From NCBI GenBank assembly GCA_035303945.1, contig DATGQZ010000060.1:1-64000 (forward strand): a stretch of DNA of 64,000 nucleotides, read 5' to 3'. The notes beneath the pieces are model-generated. The model worked only from the letters and a program-made list of their open reading frames with translations, searched no databases and was not told the origin of the DNA. Source of the DNA: DATGMS01 sp035303945. Lineage in GTDB: Bacteria > Bacteroidota > Bacteroidia > Cytophagales > Cyclobacteriaceae. A program made the position numbers and the translations under genes. Position 1 is the stretch's first letter; each line of letters opens with the position of its first letter. Positions 9,346 through 18,657 of the stretch are shown here, piece after piece.

Positions 9346-11481
9346 TTAGCGAGCAGGTGCTATGCCGGCCATTTCCGAAGCTTCAAGTAGAAGCTCCCTT
9401 GCTGCATGGGCAATATTGTAAAGAAGCCTCACCCTGGAACCATGACTATCACCTTGTAATCCTTCCAGCTGTGCTTCCCAATGGTCTGCGGGCACAAGCT
9501 GATATCGGAAATTCATATTGCTGGCGTTGCGGCTAAGCAACCCACATACATCTCCCAATACACTGTTGATCTCATGGCAAAATGAAAGCTCTTTTTCTGT
9601 CAAGCCTGCATATCGGTGCACGCCAAAGGCAGAAATATAAGAAAGCAAGGCATGGTTTAAGTTTGTCAGGTTAAAAGCTTTATCCTCATACTTCCTCATC
9701 TGCCTTGGCTCTAGCCGCATTCCTTTCCATGCAGCCGCAAGGGCATTGTCTGCCCGGTAGGCGGCGCGCCTGTTGTGAAAATAGACATCCTCTGTAATGC
9801 CGTCACGATAGGTGCTTTCAAAATACCGCCTGTTCTTTGCTACAGCCAACAGCAACAAACTGGGCAGCTGTTTGAACTGCCAATCCGGCCAGACAAATCG
9901 CACCACCAAGTAAGCGATGGCAGCGCCGATCAGCGTATCAATAATCCTCGGCCACATCACTGCAATGCCTTCATCAGAAAGGATATTGAAGGATGCCAAT
10001 ACAAAAACAGTGATAAAAATGGCAGCCACGGTGTAGTTCTTCTTTAACCAATAAAAAAACATATAAATGGATCCCAGCAACAAAAGCGTCTGTCCAATCA
10101 GTGTAGGCAGTAAGTGAGCCAACACCACTCCTAGAACCACCCCTGACAAAGTACCCCAAATCCGATGAAAGAGACGCATTCGGGTGGCACTATAGGTTTG
10201 TTGAAAAACAATCAGCGAGGTCAAAAGAATCCAGGCCCCTTTTTCCATCCCCAGCCATTGCATGATCCCGTAGCCGGCTAGCCATGCTAAACTTAAGCGA
10301 ACAGCAAACCTGAACCTTGGATTTACAGGCTTCAGCAAGTCGGACAACGCCGGCCGTTCTAGCTTAGGATGTGAGAGAAAGAACATTTCCTGAAACGCTA
10401 TACTACTGGGCGAGCTTTCCCTCAAGTTGCTTTCTAAGCCTGTCAGGTTTTTTAATAACAAAAGCAGGGTTTCATAGTGCGGATGCCCTTTCTCCTCTTC
10501 CAGCAGCTTATTCACTGTCGAAAGGGTCCAGCTAAGAGACAGGGGATGGCTATATGGCTGGCCGGTAAGCAGGGAATCCGAAAATCGATGGGTGGCCGCA
10601 CTGATTTCCTTCATCAACTGGCCAAAGCCTTCCAACAGCGATTTATTGTCTACTTCTTTGCTCAACAAGTCATATTTTTCATGGCTTGACATGGCTCTCT
10701 CCTGCATCTCCTGCAATAAAAACCATATGCGATAAAAATAATCTATCCTAGGCTGATCCATACCAGCCTCCTCCGCATAACTGTAGAGCTCATTTTTGCA
10801 GCTTTCCACTTGCTGGACGAGTGCGATATTCTTTTGAGCAAGCAGAGTCCGTATGGTTACCTGGGCATCAGGTCCGCTGGGAAATAAACCGGCTTTAACT
10901 TGGATATATTCAGCTAAATGATGAAAACCACGCGCCAATTGCTCCTGTAGCATGCGATAAGGCCTATGGTACAGCAAAAGCACAGAGACCAGGGAATACG
11001 CAAAAGCACCAATCGTGTAGAGGATGGGCTGGTAAAACCATTTGTCCGCATTGTCAGTACCTAACATGGTATAGACAAAGATCAACAGGGTGCCAAAGGT
11101 GACACCTTGCATTCTGGGGCTCAGTCCACCGGACAGGGTTAGAATGAAAGCCGCAATAACTGTCCAGCACGCAAATAAAATAGGATGGGGGAAAAGTAAC
11201 TGTACCACGCTGCTGGTAATAAAAAAAAGAAGCAAAGCTATTCCAGCCGATTTGATTCTCCCTTTGGGATGAACATCTGTCTCTCCCAAAGCCATCGCTA
11301 CTACTCCTAGAGCCATGGTTGTGCCGATAAAAGTATCCTCAAATAGCAGCAATGAAGGAATGACTAAAAAAGCGATGGCACAGGTCACCTTCAGCGCCCA
11401 CAAATGGTTGGGGTTCTTCCAAAAAACATTCATCCACACTTCCGCTGATCTTGCTGCAATTGTCTTTATCCAATCCTTCAT
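9346..11481 (-). CDS. FUSC family inner-membrane protein (YccS/YhfK-like)
   Basis: The 711-residue protein has the layout of the YccS/YhfK group: an N-terminal block of about five membrane segments (residues 25-170), a long soluble helical linker (about 175-385), a second membrane block (about 390-525, with GAWILLTSLIVFQQTYSAT and RIWGTLSGVVLG) and a cytosolic tail. The family is related to AaeB and aluminium-activated malate transporters and is thought to export small molecules, but the YccS substrate is unknown. The gene is transcribed alone; the next gene downstream on the same strand is over 170 bases away. Confidence 0.85.
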   Translation of the reverse strand: MKDWIKTIAARSAEVWMNVFWKNPNHLWALKVTCAIAFLVIPSLLLFEDTFIGTTMALGVVAMALGETDVHPKGRIKSAGIALLLFFITSSVVQLLFPHPILFACWTVIAAFILTLSGGLSPRMQGVTFGTLLIFVYTMLGTDNADKWFYQPILYTIGAFAYSLVSVLLLYHRPYRMLQEQLARGFHHLAEYIQVKAGLFPSGPDAQVTIRTLLAQKNIALVQQVESCKNELYSYAEEAGMDQPRIDYFYRIWFLLQEMQERAMSSHEKYDLLSKEVDNKSLLEGFGQLMKEISAATHRFSDSLLTGQPYSHPLSLSWTLSTVNKLLEEEKGHPHYETLLLLLKNLTGLESNLRESSPSSIAFQEMFFLSHPKLERPALSDLLKPVNPRFRFAVRLSLAWLAGYGIMQWLGMEKGAWILLTSLIVFQQTYSATRMRLFHRIWGTLSGVVLGVVLAHLLPTLIGQTLLLLGSIYMFFYWLKKNYTVAAIFITVFVLASFNILSDEGIAVMWPRIIDTLIGAAIAYLVVRFVWPDWQFKQLPSLLLLAVAKNRRYFESTYRDGITEDVYFHNRRAAYRADNALAAAWKGMRLEPRQMRKYEDKAFNLTNLNHALLSYISAFGVHRYAGLTEKELSFCHEINSVLGDVCGLLSRNASNMNFRYQLVPADHWEAQLEGLQGDSHGSRVRLLYNIAHAARELLLEASEMAGIAPAR

Positions 11482-11605
11482 CGGTCGTTAGTTTCCATGA
11501 TGCATGAACTCCAATATAGCCAGAAATAAGCGAACAATCCGACATGGGGAGTTTGCTGGCCTTTACCGCTCATCATTTATATTAAAAATTACTGGATTTC
11601 AGGGA

Positions 11606-11636
11606 TTGTTCCCATAGGTGGTTGCCTTTACCTTTG
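11606..11636 (+). promoter_or_regulatory. Bacteroidota-type promoter of the unknown lipoprotein gene
   Basis: TTG at 11606-11608 and TACCTTTG at 11629-11636 are separated by 20 bases, the canonical -33/-7 arrangement. The implied start is near 11643, giving a leader of about 35 nt. Confidence 0.7.
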
Positions 11637-11677
11637 TCCAGAACTAATAGCTAAATCGAATCAATTGAACAAAACAG

Positions 11678-12685
11678 ATGAACAAACAAAAGAATTTTTT
11701 GCCGGAAACTCAATTATTGAAGCGCCTTAGGAAAAGCACCCTGGCTTGGGCTTTAGGCGTGCTTGTATTGTCTACCTCGTGCGCTATTGATGATCACGAA
11801 GATATTATCGATGAGGAAGAAGCGGTCGACACCGCTTTTACTGAAGGAATTGTGGAAATGGGTATGTTTACCCATGGGATAGACATCGGCCACTACATCA
11901 AAAACATAGATTTCACCAGAGAAGACACCCGAGAGCAACTTGAAGAATTGATCGCTGAGGCGGGACCAGGCAATGACCTGCTAAGCCATTTCCAACGTAT
12001 TGGTGAACAAAATCCCATGGCAGTACTGGCTTTGATGTTCAATACCGTTATTTCCGACTATCATATAAAGGATGATATTGTCTTAGGAAAATCGCGTGGG
12101 TTTGGCTTTATCTACAACCACCTGCATGACCAAAGTAAGGATCAGGGAAAAATATATATGGAAAGCCTCACATCGACACAGGAAATCCCTGAAGCGGACC
12201 GCAAAATATATGTAGAATACGTACCGTCCGAACAAGCAGCTGTCAGTCCCAACACCTCCTTTGATGCGGAATTATTTGACAGACAGCTTTTGCCGGAAAC
12301 GGAATCTGTGTCAGGTTATGAATGTTCCGTAAGCGTCTACACCCTCAAAGCCGAATACGCCCCTTCCAATCCTGACTATCCCATGGCCACTCCTTTGATT
12401 CAGAAATTGGTGGTCTACACCTCACCCCTATTTAGCAAGACGATTAATTTTACCCATCCCTTTTACATGCCTGAAGAAGGCGGGATACTTCGCATAGATA
12501 TGTATATGGACAACGGTGAACAGCCTACATTGGAAATGCGTCCTTATAGAATCAGCCCTGAAAAGCTAAACAATACCCAGCTTGAAATTGAGACCGCTGA
12601 ACCCGTTTATACCATAGATGATGTAAGTTGGGGATTCAAGGCCTTATCCATATTCATGAGCGGATGGGGGTCTTTTGGAGAGTAA
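11678..12685 (+). CDS. Unknown lipoprotein, probably surface-exposed
   Basis: I do not recognise the family. The 335-residue product has a positively charged N terminus, a hydrophobic stretch (residues 21-31) and a lipobox STSC with the lipidated cysteine at residue 35. The following residues AIDDHEDIIDEEE are strongly acidic, which resembles the lipoprotein export signal that sends Bacteroidota lipoproteins to the cell surface. The rest is mixed alpha/beta without repeats, ending in an aromatic-rich tail (WGFKALSIFMSGWGSF). The gene has its own good promoter and a bidirectional terminator, so it is an independent unit. Confidence 0.7.
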   Translation: MNKQKNFLPETQLLKRLRKSTLAWALGVLVLSTSCAIDDHEDIIDEEEAVDTAFTEGIVEMGMFTHGIDIGHYIKNIDFTREDTREQLEELIAEAGPGNDLLSHFQRIGEQNPMAVLALMFNTVISDYHIKDDIVLGKSRGFGFIYNHLHDQSKDQGKIYMESLTSTQEIPEADRKIYVEYVPSEQAAVSPNTSFDAELFDRQLLPETESVSGYECSVSVYTLKAEYAPSNPDYPMATPLIQKLVVYTSPLFSKTINFTHPFYMPEEGGILRIDMYMDNGEQPTLEMRPYRISPEKLNNTQLEIETAEPVYTIDDVSWGFKALSIFMSGWGSFGE

Positions 12686-12746
12686 GATTAATTTTACTTT
12701 AATGGGATCAACCTCGTCTGTATGGAAGTTGATTATTTTATATTAT

Positions 12747-12785
12747 AAAAATCCCCGCTAGGTTAAATGCCAAGCGGGGATTTTT
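12747..12785. terminator. Bidirectional terminator between convergent genes
   Basis: A perfect 13-base stem (12747-12759 and 12773-12785) carries A-runs on the left and T-runs on the right, so it can stop transcription from both the lipoprotein gene and the alcohol dehydrogenase gene. Confidence 0.92.
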
Positions 12786-12815
12786 CTAAAAATACTGACA
12801 GGTATATGTGACGCC

Positions 12816-13871
12816 TCAGCCTTTCAAACTCTTCATATCAATTACAAAGCGGTATTTTACATCCCCCTTCAGCAATCGCTCATAGGCTTGGTTGATGTCC
12901 TGGATTTTGATCAGCTCAATGTCTGAAACAATGTTGTGTTGGCCACAGAAATCCAGCATCTCCTGCGTTTCCTTTATACTGCCAATCGTGGAGCCCGCAA
13001 GGCTTTTTCTCCCCGGGATCAAACTAAATGCAGCCACCGGTAGCGGATGTTCCGGTGCCCCTACCAATGCCAAGGTTCCATCTACTTTTAGCAACCTCAT
13101 ATAAGTGTTTAGGTCGTGATCCGCAGACACACAGTCTAGAATAAAATTTAATGTATTGCTATGGGCTTTCATCTGTTGCTTGTCCGTTGAAAGAATGACC
13201 TCGTCCGCTCCCAACCTTTTAGCATCTTCCACTTTGGAGGGGGAAGTGGTAATCACGACCACATGAGCTCCCATGGCTTTGGCTAGTTTGACGCCCATAT
13301 GGCCCAGCCCGCCGATACCTACAATACCAACCTTATGTCCTTCCCCCACATTCCAATGCTTGAGGGGCGACCAGGTGGTTACACCCGCACATAAAAGAGG
13401 GGCGGCGGCGGCTAAATCAAGATTCTCTGGCACGCGCAACACAAAATCCTCATCCACCACGATCCTTTCGGAATAGCCTCCAAAAGTCTGCTTGTTCAAA
13501 TGCTTGTCATGACCGTTATAGGTTTGTATATTCCCCTCCTCACAGTATTGTTCGCTGCCTTTCTTACATTGTTCACATTCCCGGCAACTGTCAACCATAC
13601 AGCCTACCGCGGCGAGGTCTCCAACTTTGAACCGGCTCACTTTGTCGCCAACCTTTGAGATCCGGCCGACAATTTCATGTCCTGGCACATTGGGGTAAAC
13701 CGTTCCGTGCCACTCATTGCGTGCTGTATGTAAATCGGAATGGCACACCCCGCAGTACAGGATGTCGATTTCCACATCTTTCTCCAGTACTTCACGCCGC
13801 GTGATGTCCATCTGCTTTAAATCCGCATCAGGTGCTTCTGTTCCAAAGGCTTTGACGTTATAGGTATTCAT
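12816..13871 (-). CDS. Zinc-dependent NAD(P) alcohol dehydrogenase (YahK/CAD type)
   Basis: This 351-residue medium-chain dehydrogenase has catalytic zinc ligands C43 (in GVCHSD), H65 (in GHE) and a cysteine in LLCAGVT, the structural-zinc cysteines in CRECEQCKKG, and the nucleotide-binding GIGGLGHMG. The order and spacing match the cinnamyl-alcohol dehydrogenase branch that includes E. coli YahK and Ahr, broad-range enzymes that reduce aldehydes with NADPH. TTS after the beta-strand of the Rossmann fold agrees with NADPH preference. It is cytosolic, probably for detoxifying or reducing aldehydes; the physiological substrate is unknown. No operon partner is evident: the upstream gene on the same strand is about 108 bases away. 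Confidence 0.9.
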   Translation of the reverse strand: MNTYNVKAFGTEAPDADLKQMDITRREVLEKDVEIDILYCGVCHSDLHTARNEWHGTVYPNVPGHEIVGRISKVGDKVSRFKVGDLAAVGCMVDSCRECEQCKKGSEQYCEEGNIQTYNGHDKHLNKQTFGGYSERIVVDEDFVLRVPENLDLAAAAPLLCAGVTTWSPLKHWNVGEGHKVGIVGIGGLGHMGVKLAKAMGAHVVVITTSPSKVEDAKRLGADEVILSTDKQQMKAHSNTLNFILDCVSADHDLNTYMRLLKVDGTLALVGAPEHPLPVAAFSLIPGRKSLAGSTIGSIKETQEMLDFCGQHNIVSDIELIKIQDINQAYERLLKGDVKYRFVIDMKSLKG

Positions 13872-13979
13872 ATTTTTAAAGGTTTTAAGATTGATCTGAG
13901 TTAATTGGTATCCCTAAGCAAAAATCACTCCCTGTACTTAACTGTGTAAATTGATGGCGCAAAAAGCTATCTCTATGAC

Positions 13980-14897
13980 TTAACGTTCCAAGGCTTCCCT
14001 ATCCCATCGGCCCCAGATAGCTGCAGCCTCGTAAGTGCTCCTGAGAAATTGTAACAAGGCTTCATCGGAGTTGGCAGCTTGCACAACCGCCGCGTATGGC
14101 AATAAGTATTCCCCCATATCTTCCGCATACCAAGCACCTTCTGGCAGACCCTCTGCCTGCCTGTAGCCATCTGGCTCGGGATAGGCATACGCATAAAAGG
14201 CTGCTTCTCCCAAACCCGTACCGGGCCAAAATCCCGCACTGGATAGTTCATGAGAATAGCTCTCCTGCATGACATAGTCGGGACAGTTGGGTACACCGCC
14301 CGGATGTGTTGGGGCCTTCCTACCGGAAAAACGTGTCATGGCGAGGTCAAAAGCACCCCAGAAAAAATGGATTGGACTGACTTTACCTACAAAATCGTTG
14401 CGAAAAGATGCGAACACCCGTTGGACATTCGTAAGGGCTAGCCAAAAGGCATGAACTGCCTGCGCATCATATGGAGCTTTTTCCACATCTTCAGGGAAAG
14501 GAAGTATGGGATCCGGTAGCTCTACAGGTTTTGGATAGATGCTGGTGTGAAGCCTCAACTGGTTTAACAAATTGAAGGTCTTGTGGTAGAAATCCGCTGC
14601 GGACATGGCTTCTAATGGAAAGCTACTATGGGTTCCGTCCACCTTCTGGATATGAAGTTGATGGTTTATGAAGTCAAATTCAATTTCGAAAGCACCGGCT
14701 GCATGAGGTATAAGATGGGTGCTTAGGCCTTTGGCTGACACATATAGGGTGCTGTGCCAATAGTGGTTCATAGGTGGCATATGGGCCAACCTGACTTTGC
14801 CGATAATTTGGGACCAGAGATGAACAGCATGAAGACAAGCTTCCCATTCTGCGGTGGCAGGCAATTGGGGCCAAGCTGAGTTTGTTGATGAAGGCAT
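13980..14897 (-). CDS. DUF5996 family protein
   Basis: The 305-residue protein matches the DUF5996 pattern: LHAVHLWSQIIGKVRLAHMP near the start, then NHYWHSTLYVSAKGLSTHLIP, and later RFSGRKAPTHPGG and HELSSAGFWPG. It has no signal peptide or membrane segment and is probably cytosolic. The family has no assigned reaction; conserved Trp, His and Arg clusters suggest an enzyme, but that is inference. It lies between the alcohol dehydrogenase and an exported amidohydrolase, both on the same strand, with gaps of about 110 bases on each side, so co-transcription is uncertain. Confidence 0.8.
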   Translation of the reverse strand: MPSSTNSAWPQLPATAEWEACLHAVHLWSQIIGKVRLAHMPPMNHYWHSTLYVSAKGLSTHLIPHAAGAFEIEFDFINHQLHIQKVDGTHSSFPLEAMSAADFYHKTFNLLNQLRLHTSIYPKPVELPDPILPFPEDVEKAPYDAQAVHAFWLALTNVQRVFASFRNDFVGKVSPIHFFWGAFDLAMTRFSGRKAPTHPGGVPNCPDYVMQESYSHELSSAGFWPGTGLGEAAFYAYAYPEPDGYRQAEGLPEGAWYAEDMGEYLLPYAAVVQAANSDEALLQFLRSTYEAAAIWGRWDREALER

Positions 14898-15007
14898 GAT
14901 AGAGTGAGTTTTTATTGTCCAAGTAAGCCGCTGGCTTTACAAATCATCTATTAGGCAGCTTTTGTCGCTGCCAGCATCCCAAGCTCAGCCTCTGTCGTTG
15001 GCGGTTC

Positions 15008-16303
15008 TCACTTTTTGCTACCCAGATAATCCAAGGCTAAGTGGCTCAGCGCCCGGACGCCTAGGACAAAACCACTTTCATCCAAATAGAAATCTGGAGT
15101 ATGGTGTGCCGGTGCGGTGGCCGGATCCTGATCCTTAGGCATTCCTCCTAAGAAGATAAATAAACCGGGCTTTTCAATCTGGAAGAAACTGAAATCTTCC
15201 GCTCCTGTAAAGGGATCGTGCAGCCATAAGTTGTGCTTTCCAGCCACCCGCTCCAAAGTGGGTCGCATCTGCTCGGTGAGTGCAGGATCATTGTGTGTCA
15301 CCGGGTACATCTTTTTGATACCCACCTCAGCCTCTGCACCGGCACTTTTGGCAATGTTGACCGCTATTTCATTGATCCGGCGATGTACCAATGCCTGCTG
15401 CTCATCGCTATATGTACGGATGGTGCCGATCATGTTTACTTCCTCTGGAATGATGTTTTGCCGGACACCTCCATTGATGGCCCCGACAGTAACAATGGCC
15501 GGAATTTCTGTGATATTCACATTGCGGCTCACGATAGTTTGCAGCCCTAATACGATTTGAGAAGAGGTGACAACAGGGTCAATGGAAGACCATGGGTATG
15601 CCCCGTGGGCTTGTTTTCCTTTTACTTTGATGCTGAGATTATCCACGGCGGCCATGGCAGGACCTGCTTTGTAGCGGAGCACACCCACGGGTGTTTGGGA
15701 ATTGATATGCAGACCAAAGATAGCATCTACATCTTCCATCACCCCTTCCTCTACCATCTGTTTGGCACCCCAAGTGGTGATCGTTTGATCTTCCAGGCTT
15801 TCTTCTGCAGGCTGGAAGATGAATTTGATTGTGCCCGGAATTTCATCTTTTATAGATGCCAGTATTTCCGCCACACCCATCAAAATAGCCACGTGGGAAT
15901 CATGACCGCAGGCATGCATCACTCCTATTTCTTGGCCATTATACACGGTTTTTGCAATAGATTTAAAAGGCACATCCACCCTTTCGGTCACTGGAAGACC
16001 GTCCATATCTGCCCGCAATGCTACGGTAGGCCCGGGCTTACCGCCCTTCAATACACCTACCACACCGGTTACCGCGACCTTTTCTTCCACTTCCATTCCC
16101 AATGCACGCAGATGCTTGGCAACAATGCCCGCTGTACGCAGTTCTTCATTTCCCAATTCCGGGTGTTGGTGAAAATCCCTGCGCCACTCGATGACCTTCT
16201 GTTCTATGGAAGCAGCTTTTTGGTCCACCTGATCCAAAAGTGGGGATTGTGCAGTGACTGAAAAAGAAATAAGGAGAAAGCAAAAGCCTAGAAAAGGTCT
16301 CAT
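15008..16303 (-). CDS. Secreted M20 family amidohydrolase (HipO/IAA-amino acid hydrolase type)
   Basis: The start is set at the ATG at 16303, which gives a clean signal peptide (MRPFLGFCFLLISFSVTAQ) and a 431-residue protein; a frame opening 36 codons earlier would put a non-signal extension in front. Metal-binding and catalytic motifs of peptidase family M20D are present: RRDFHQHPE, ALRADMDGLP, HACGHDSH (metal ligands), FQPAEE (catalytic Glu and metal) and GAEDFSFF near the end. Enzymes of this type hydrolyse N-acylated amino acids or small peptides. Export to the periplasm suggests peptide or acyl-amino-acid scavenging. The 3' neighbour encodes a DUF5996 protein. Confidence 0.9.
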   Translation of the reverse strand: MRPFLGFCFLLISFSVTAQSPLLDQVDQKAASIEQKVIEWRRDFHQHPELGNEELRTAGIVAKHLRALGMEVEEKVAVTGVVGVLKGGKPGPTVALRADMDGLPVTERVDVPFKSIAKTVYNGQEIGVMHACGHDSHVAILMGVAEILASIKDEIPGTIKFIFQPAEESLEDQTITTWGAKQMVEEGVMEDVDAIFGLHINSQTPVGVLRYKAGPAMAAVDNLSIKVKGKQAHGAYPWSSIDPVVTSSQIVLGLQTIVSRNVNITEIPAIVTVGAINGGVRQNIIPEEVNMIGTIRTYSDEQQALVHRRINEIAVNIAKSAGAEAEVGIKKMYPVTHNDPALTEQMRPTLERVAGKHNLWLHDPFTGAEDFSFFQIEKPGLFIFLGGMPKDQDPATAPAHHTPDFYLDESGFVLGVRALSHLALDYLGSKK

Positions 16304-16764
16304 ATGGGATATCGTTTTGGGTTGTTGAATGTAAATAATTTTGCGGAGAAAACAAGGGTATGATCCATTGATAATCCATAGACCATAGTCAGCGATACCT
16401 GACAGCGGCATGAATCATCCACGAACAGCTGATTCCCCTCTCCTGTCTTCCGCCTTCCGTCACCAGTCCTTCCTACTTCCCACTTCGAGCTTCCCACTTC
16501 CCCACGGACTACAGCCGACAGTACCACCGACCGACACCGGTCATCTGCCATCCGTCCTCCGACATCTGTCATCTGTCATCCGCCTTCCGTCACCAGTCCT
16601 TTCCACTTCCCTACTTCCCACTTCCTACTTCCCACTTCGAGCTTCTCACTTCAAGCTTCCCCCTTCCCCTCCCAACTTTTTCCCCATCCCCACATCCTAC
16701 CCAAAATGATTTTCCTTATCTTGTTTCGTCAATTATTTTTCACCAGATAAACCCAACTGATGAT
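16304..16764. other. Intergenic region largely made of a C/T-rich repeat element
   Basis: Between the divergent amidohydrolase and serine hydrolase genes no coding sequence is credible. About 16430-16685 is the repeat element listed separately. The flanks hold the start regions of both genes; no clear TAnnTTTG box was found for either. Confidence 0.6.
16430..16685 (-). repeat. Dispersed degenerate repeat element, copy A (C/T-rich on plus strand)
   Basis: The segment is built from short variants of CTTCCCACTTC and CATCTGTCATCCG. A 23-base unit recurs at 16449-16471 and 16579-16601. Bases 16531-16564, read on the minus strand, match 38067-38100 at 31 of 34 positions, so this is an inverted relative of the element near 38 kb. 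It is non-coding. Confidence 0.8.
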
Positions 16765-18054
16765 ATGAGAATTTTACTTACCCTAGCTCTTTCGCTATCA
16801 TTGCTCAGCCTACAGGCACAAACCAAATCCAGCCAAAAAACCCCACCTCTCAGTGAAGCCAGCCCCGCAAGTGTTGGCATCTCCGCTGAAAGATTAACAT
16901 GGGTAGACCACATGCTCCAAGAGTCAGTAGAAAAAGGGGATATTCCCGGTGCTGTGGCCTTGATCGCACGCAATGGGAAGATCGTATACCATAAAGCCTT
17001 TGGCATGGCGGATACGGAAAAGAACAGGAGCCAAAAAACGGATGATATCTTCCGCATCGCCTCCCAAACAAAGGCCATCACGTCCACAGCCGTGATGATG
17101 CTTTGGGAAGAAGGCAAATTCCAACTTGATGATCCCATTTCTAAATATATTCCGGAATTTAAAGACCCTCAGGTACTCCAAACCTTTAGATATGCGGATA
17201 CCACCTATACCACACGCCCCGCCAGCAGAGAGATCACCATCCGCCACCTGCTTACCCATACATCCGGATTGGGGTATGGGATGATCGATGGGGATGAACG
17301 AATCAGAATGATCTACCAAAAGGCAGGTACCACCGATCTTTTCACTACGGAGCCTGTCACCATTGGGGAAGTGGTGAAAAAACTGGCCAAGCTACCGCTG
17401 CACCACAACCCAGGGGAGAAATACACCTACAGCGTCGGCATCGATGTACTGGGTTATTTTGTGGAAGTTATCTCGGGGATGCCCTTTGACCAGTTTTTAG
17501 AGGAAAGGATATTCAGCCCCCTAGGGATGAACGACACGGGCTTCTATCTGCCTGAGAGCAAAGCAGGACGGCTGGTAGCCATACAGCATAAGCAAGATGG
17601 CCAATGGAAAAATTTCCCAAACACTTTTTATGAAACAGATTATCCTATCAAAGGCGCAAAAACCTTCTTTTCGGGTGGAGCAGGCCTATCCAGCACGGCC
17701 AAGGACTATGCCACCTTCCTGCAAATGTACCTGAACGGTGGCGAGTATAATGGGGTCAGGCTGCTAAGCAGGAAAACGATAGAGACCATTATGTCCAACC
17801 ACAGCGGCAACCTTTATGGCGGAGGCAACGAACACCATGGACTAGCTTTTGGCGTATTGACCGAACAGGGACAGGGAAGAGGCGGCTTAGGGAGTGAAGG
17901 AACTTTTGTCTGGGGCGGCTATTTCAATACCCAATACTTTGCCGATCCCAAAGAAAATATCGTCGGCATTATCATGAAGCAGACCCAAGGGCCCACCGGC
18001 GACCAAACGGCTTGGAAGTTTAAGCAGATTGTGGGAGCATTGCTGGATGATTAA
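16765..18054 (+). CDS. Secreted serine hydrolase, class C beta-lactamase/PBP-like
   Basis: The 429-residue protein has a signal peptide ending near LQAQ (residue 19) and a beta-lactamase-type fold. The nucleophile motif SxxK is SQTK at residues 100-103, the second motif is in YTYSVG near residue 227, and HHGLAFG/GGLGSEGTF near the end fits the third-motif region. Family members include penicillin-binding carboxypeptidases, esterases and D-amino-acid peptidases; true beta-lactamase activity is unusual. Nearby NamZ and GH3 genes make a role in cell-wall peptide turnover plausible. A terminator follows directly, so the gene is its own unit. Confidence 0.88.
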   Translation: MRILLTLALSLSLLSLQAQTKSSQKTPPLSEASPASVGISAERLTWVDHMLQESVEKGDIPGAVALIARNGKIVYHKAFGMADTEKNRSQKTDDIFRIASQTKAITSTAVMMLWEEGKFQLDDPISKYIPEFKDPQVLQTFRYADTTYTTRPASREITIRHLLTHTSGLGYGMIDGDERIRMIYQKAGTTDLFTTEPVTIGEVVKKLAKLPLHHNPGEKYTYSVGIDVLGYFVEVISGMPFDQFLEERIFSPLGMNDTGFYLPESKAGRLVAIQHKQDGQWKNFPNTFYETDYPIKGAKTFFSGGAGLSSTAKDYATFLQMYLNGGEYNGVRLLSRKTIETIMSNHSGNLYGGGNEHHGLAFGVLTEQGQGRGGLGSEGTFVWGGYFNTQYFADPKENIVGIIMKQTQGPTGDQTAWKFKQIVGALLDD

Positions 18055-18057
18055 CAG

Positions 18058-18095
18058 AAAATCCCGTTTAGCCTAATTGCTAAGCGGGATTTTTC
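18058..18095 (+). terminator. Terminator of the serine hydrolase gene
   Basis: Fifteen-base arms (18058-18072, 18079-18093) pair with one G-T wobble around a six-base loop, followed by a T-rich run. The hairpin starts three bases after the stop codon. Confidence 0.9.
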
Positions 18096-18657
18096 TTTTT
18101 GGTGGCTTCATAAATAAGAAGTCAAAGCCTATTTACCCTTCGATCAGCTATCGAGTAACCTGTCCGGAGCATTTTTCTTACAGCTATAGATTTTTTTCAT
18201 TGGATATAGGATTTTCTATGTCGGCCCATGGATTGGGAAACATGGATGGTCTATTTTTCAGCTCGGCCCGTCCATTGGGCAACTAGGATATAGGATTTTT
18301 CCCGTTGGATATAGGATTTTCCATGTCGGTCCATGGGTTGGGAAACATGGATGGTCTATTTTTCACCTCGGCCCGTCCATTGGGCAACTAGGATATAGGA
18401 TTTTTTCCGTTGGATATAGGATTTTCCATGTCGGTCCATGCATTTTCGAATCGTCTCAGCTATTTAGCAGCCCGGCCCATGCAATTTTCAATCGGAATAG
18501 AGGATCTTCTTCCGCGCTTGTGGATGATTTGCATGAGCCTATTAATTAGCCCGCTTCTCCCCTATAGCATTCGCCTGCGTAAGACAGGTGGAAAGTTTTC
18601 CGGGTCATGACCGCCCGTGATTTAAAATCGCGATGCTTGATGAGAAAGATTCGTCAG
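18096..18657. other. Intergenic region with a tandem repeat, no gene seen
   Basis: Short open frames exist but their translations are products of the repeat and have no family signal. The dominant content is the 105-base tandem repeat at 18200-18515. The flanks contain nothing recognised. Confidence 0.6.
18200..18515. repeat. Tandem repeat, 105-base period, two good copies plus a decayed third
   Basis: Copies 18200-18304 and 18305-18409 are the same length and differ at only a handful of bases. Both start TTGGATATAGGATTTTC and contain GGAAACATGGATGGTC and CCATTGGGCAACTAGG. A third copy starts at 18410, is good for about 30 bases, and then decays but can still be followed to about 18515 (GCCCGGCCCATGCAATTTTC). 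The sequence is non-coding and lies between convergent genes. Confidence 0.85.

Noticed and set aside
9219..9536. Plus-strand frame before and over the FUSC 3' end
   Set aside because: Mostly antisense to the FUSC gene; no product or start site supported.
13973..14296. Second minus-strand frame within the DUF5996 gene
   Set aside because: It overlaps the DUF5996 frame completely and has no family signal.
15557..16261. A 234-codon open frame on the plus strand
   Set aside because: It is antisense to the M20 amidohydrolase, whose motifs are intact; the translation has no domain and is a shadow.
16304..16411. Longer N terminus of the M20 enzyme
   Set aside because: The 36 extra codons precede a complete signal peptide and contain no conserved sequence.
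18200..18515. CRISPR array
   Set aside because: The period is 105 bases with whole units repeated; there are no short repeats with unique spacers and no cas genes nearby.
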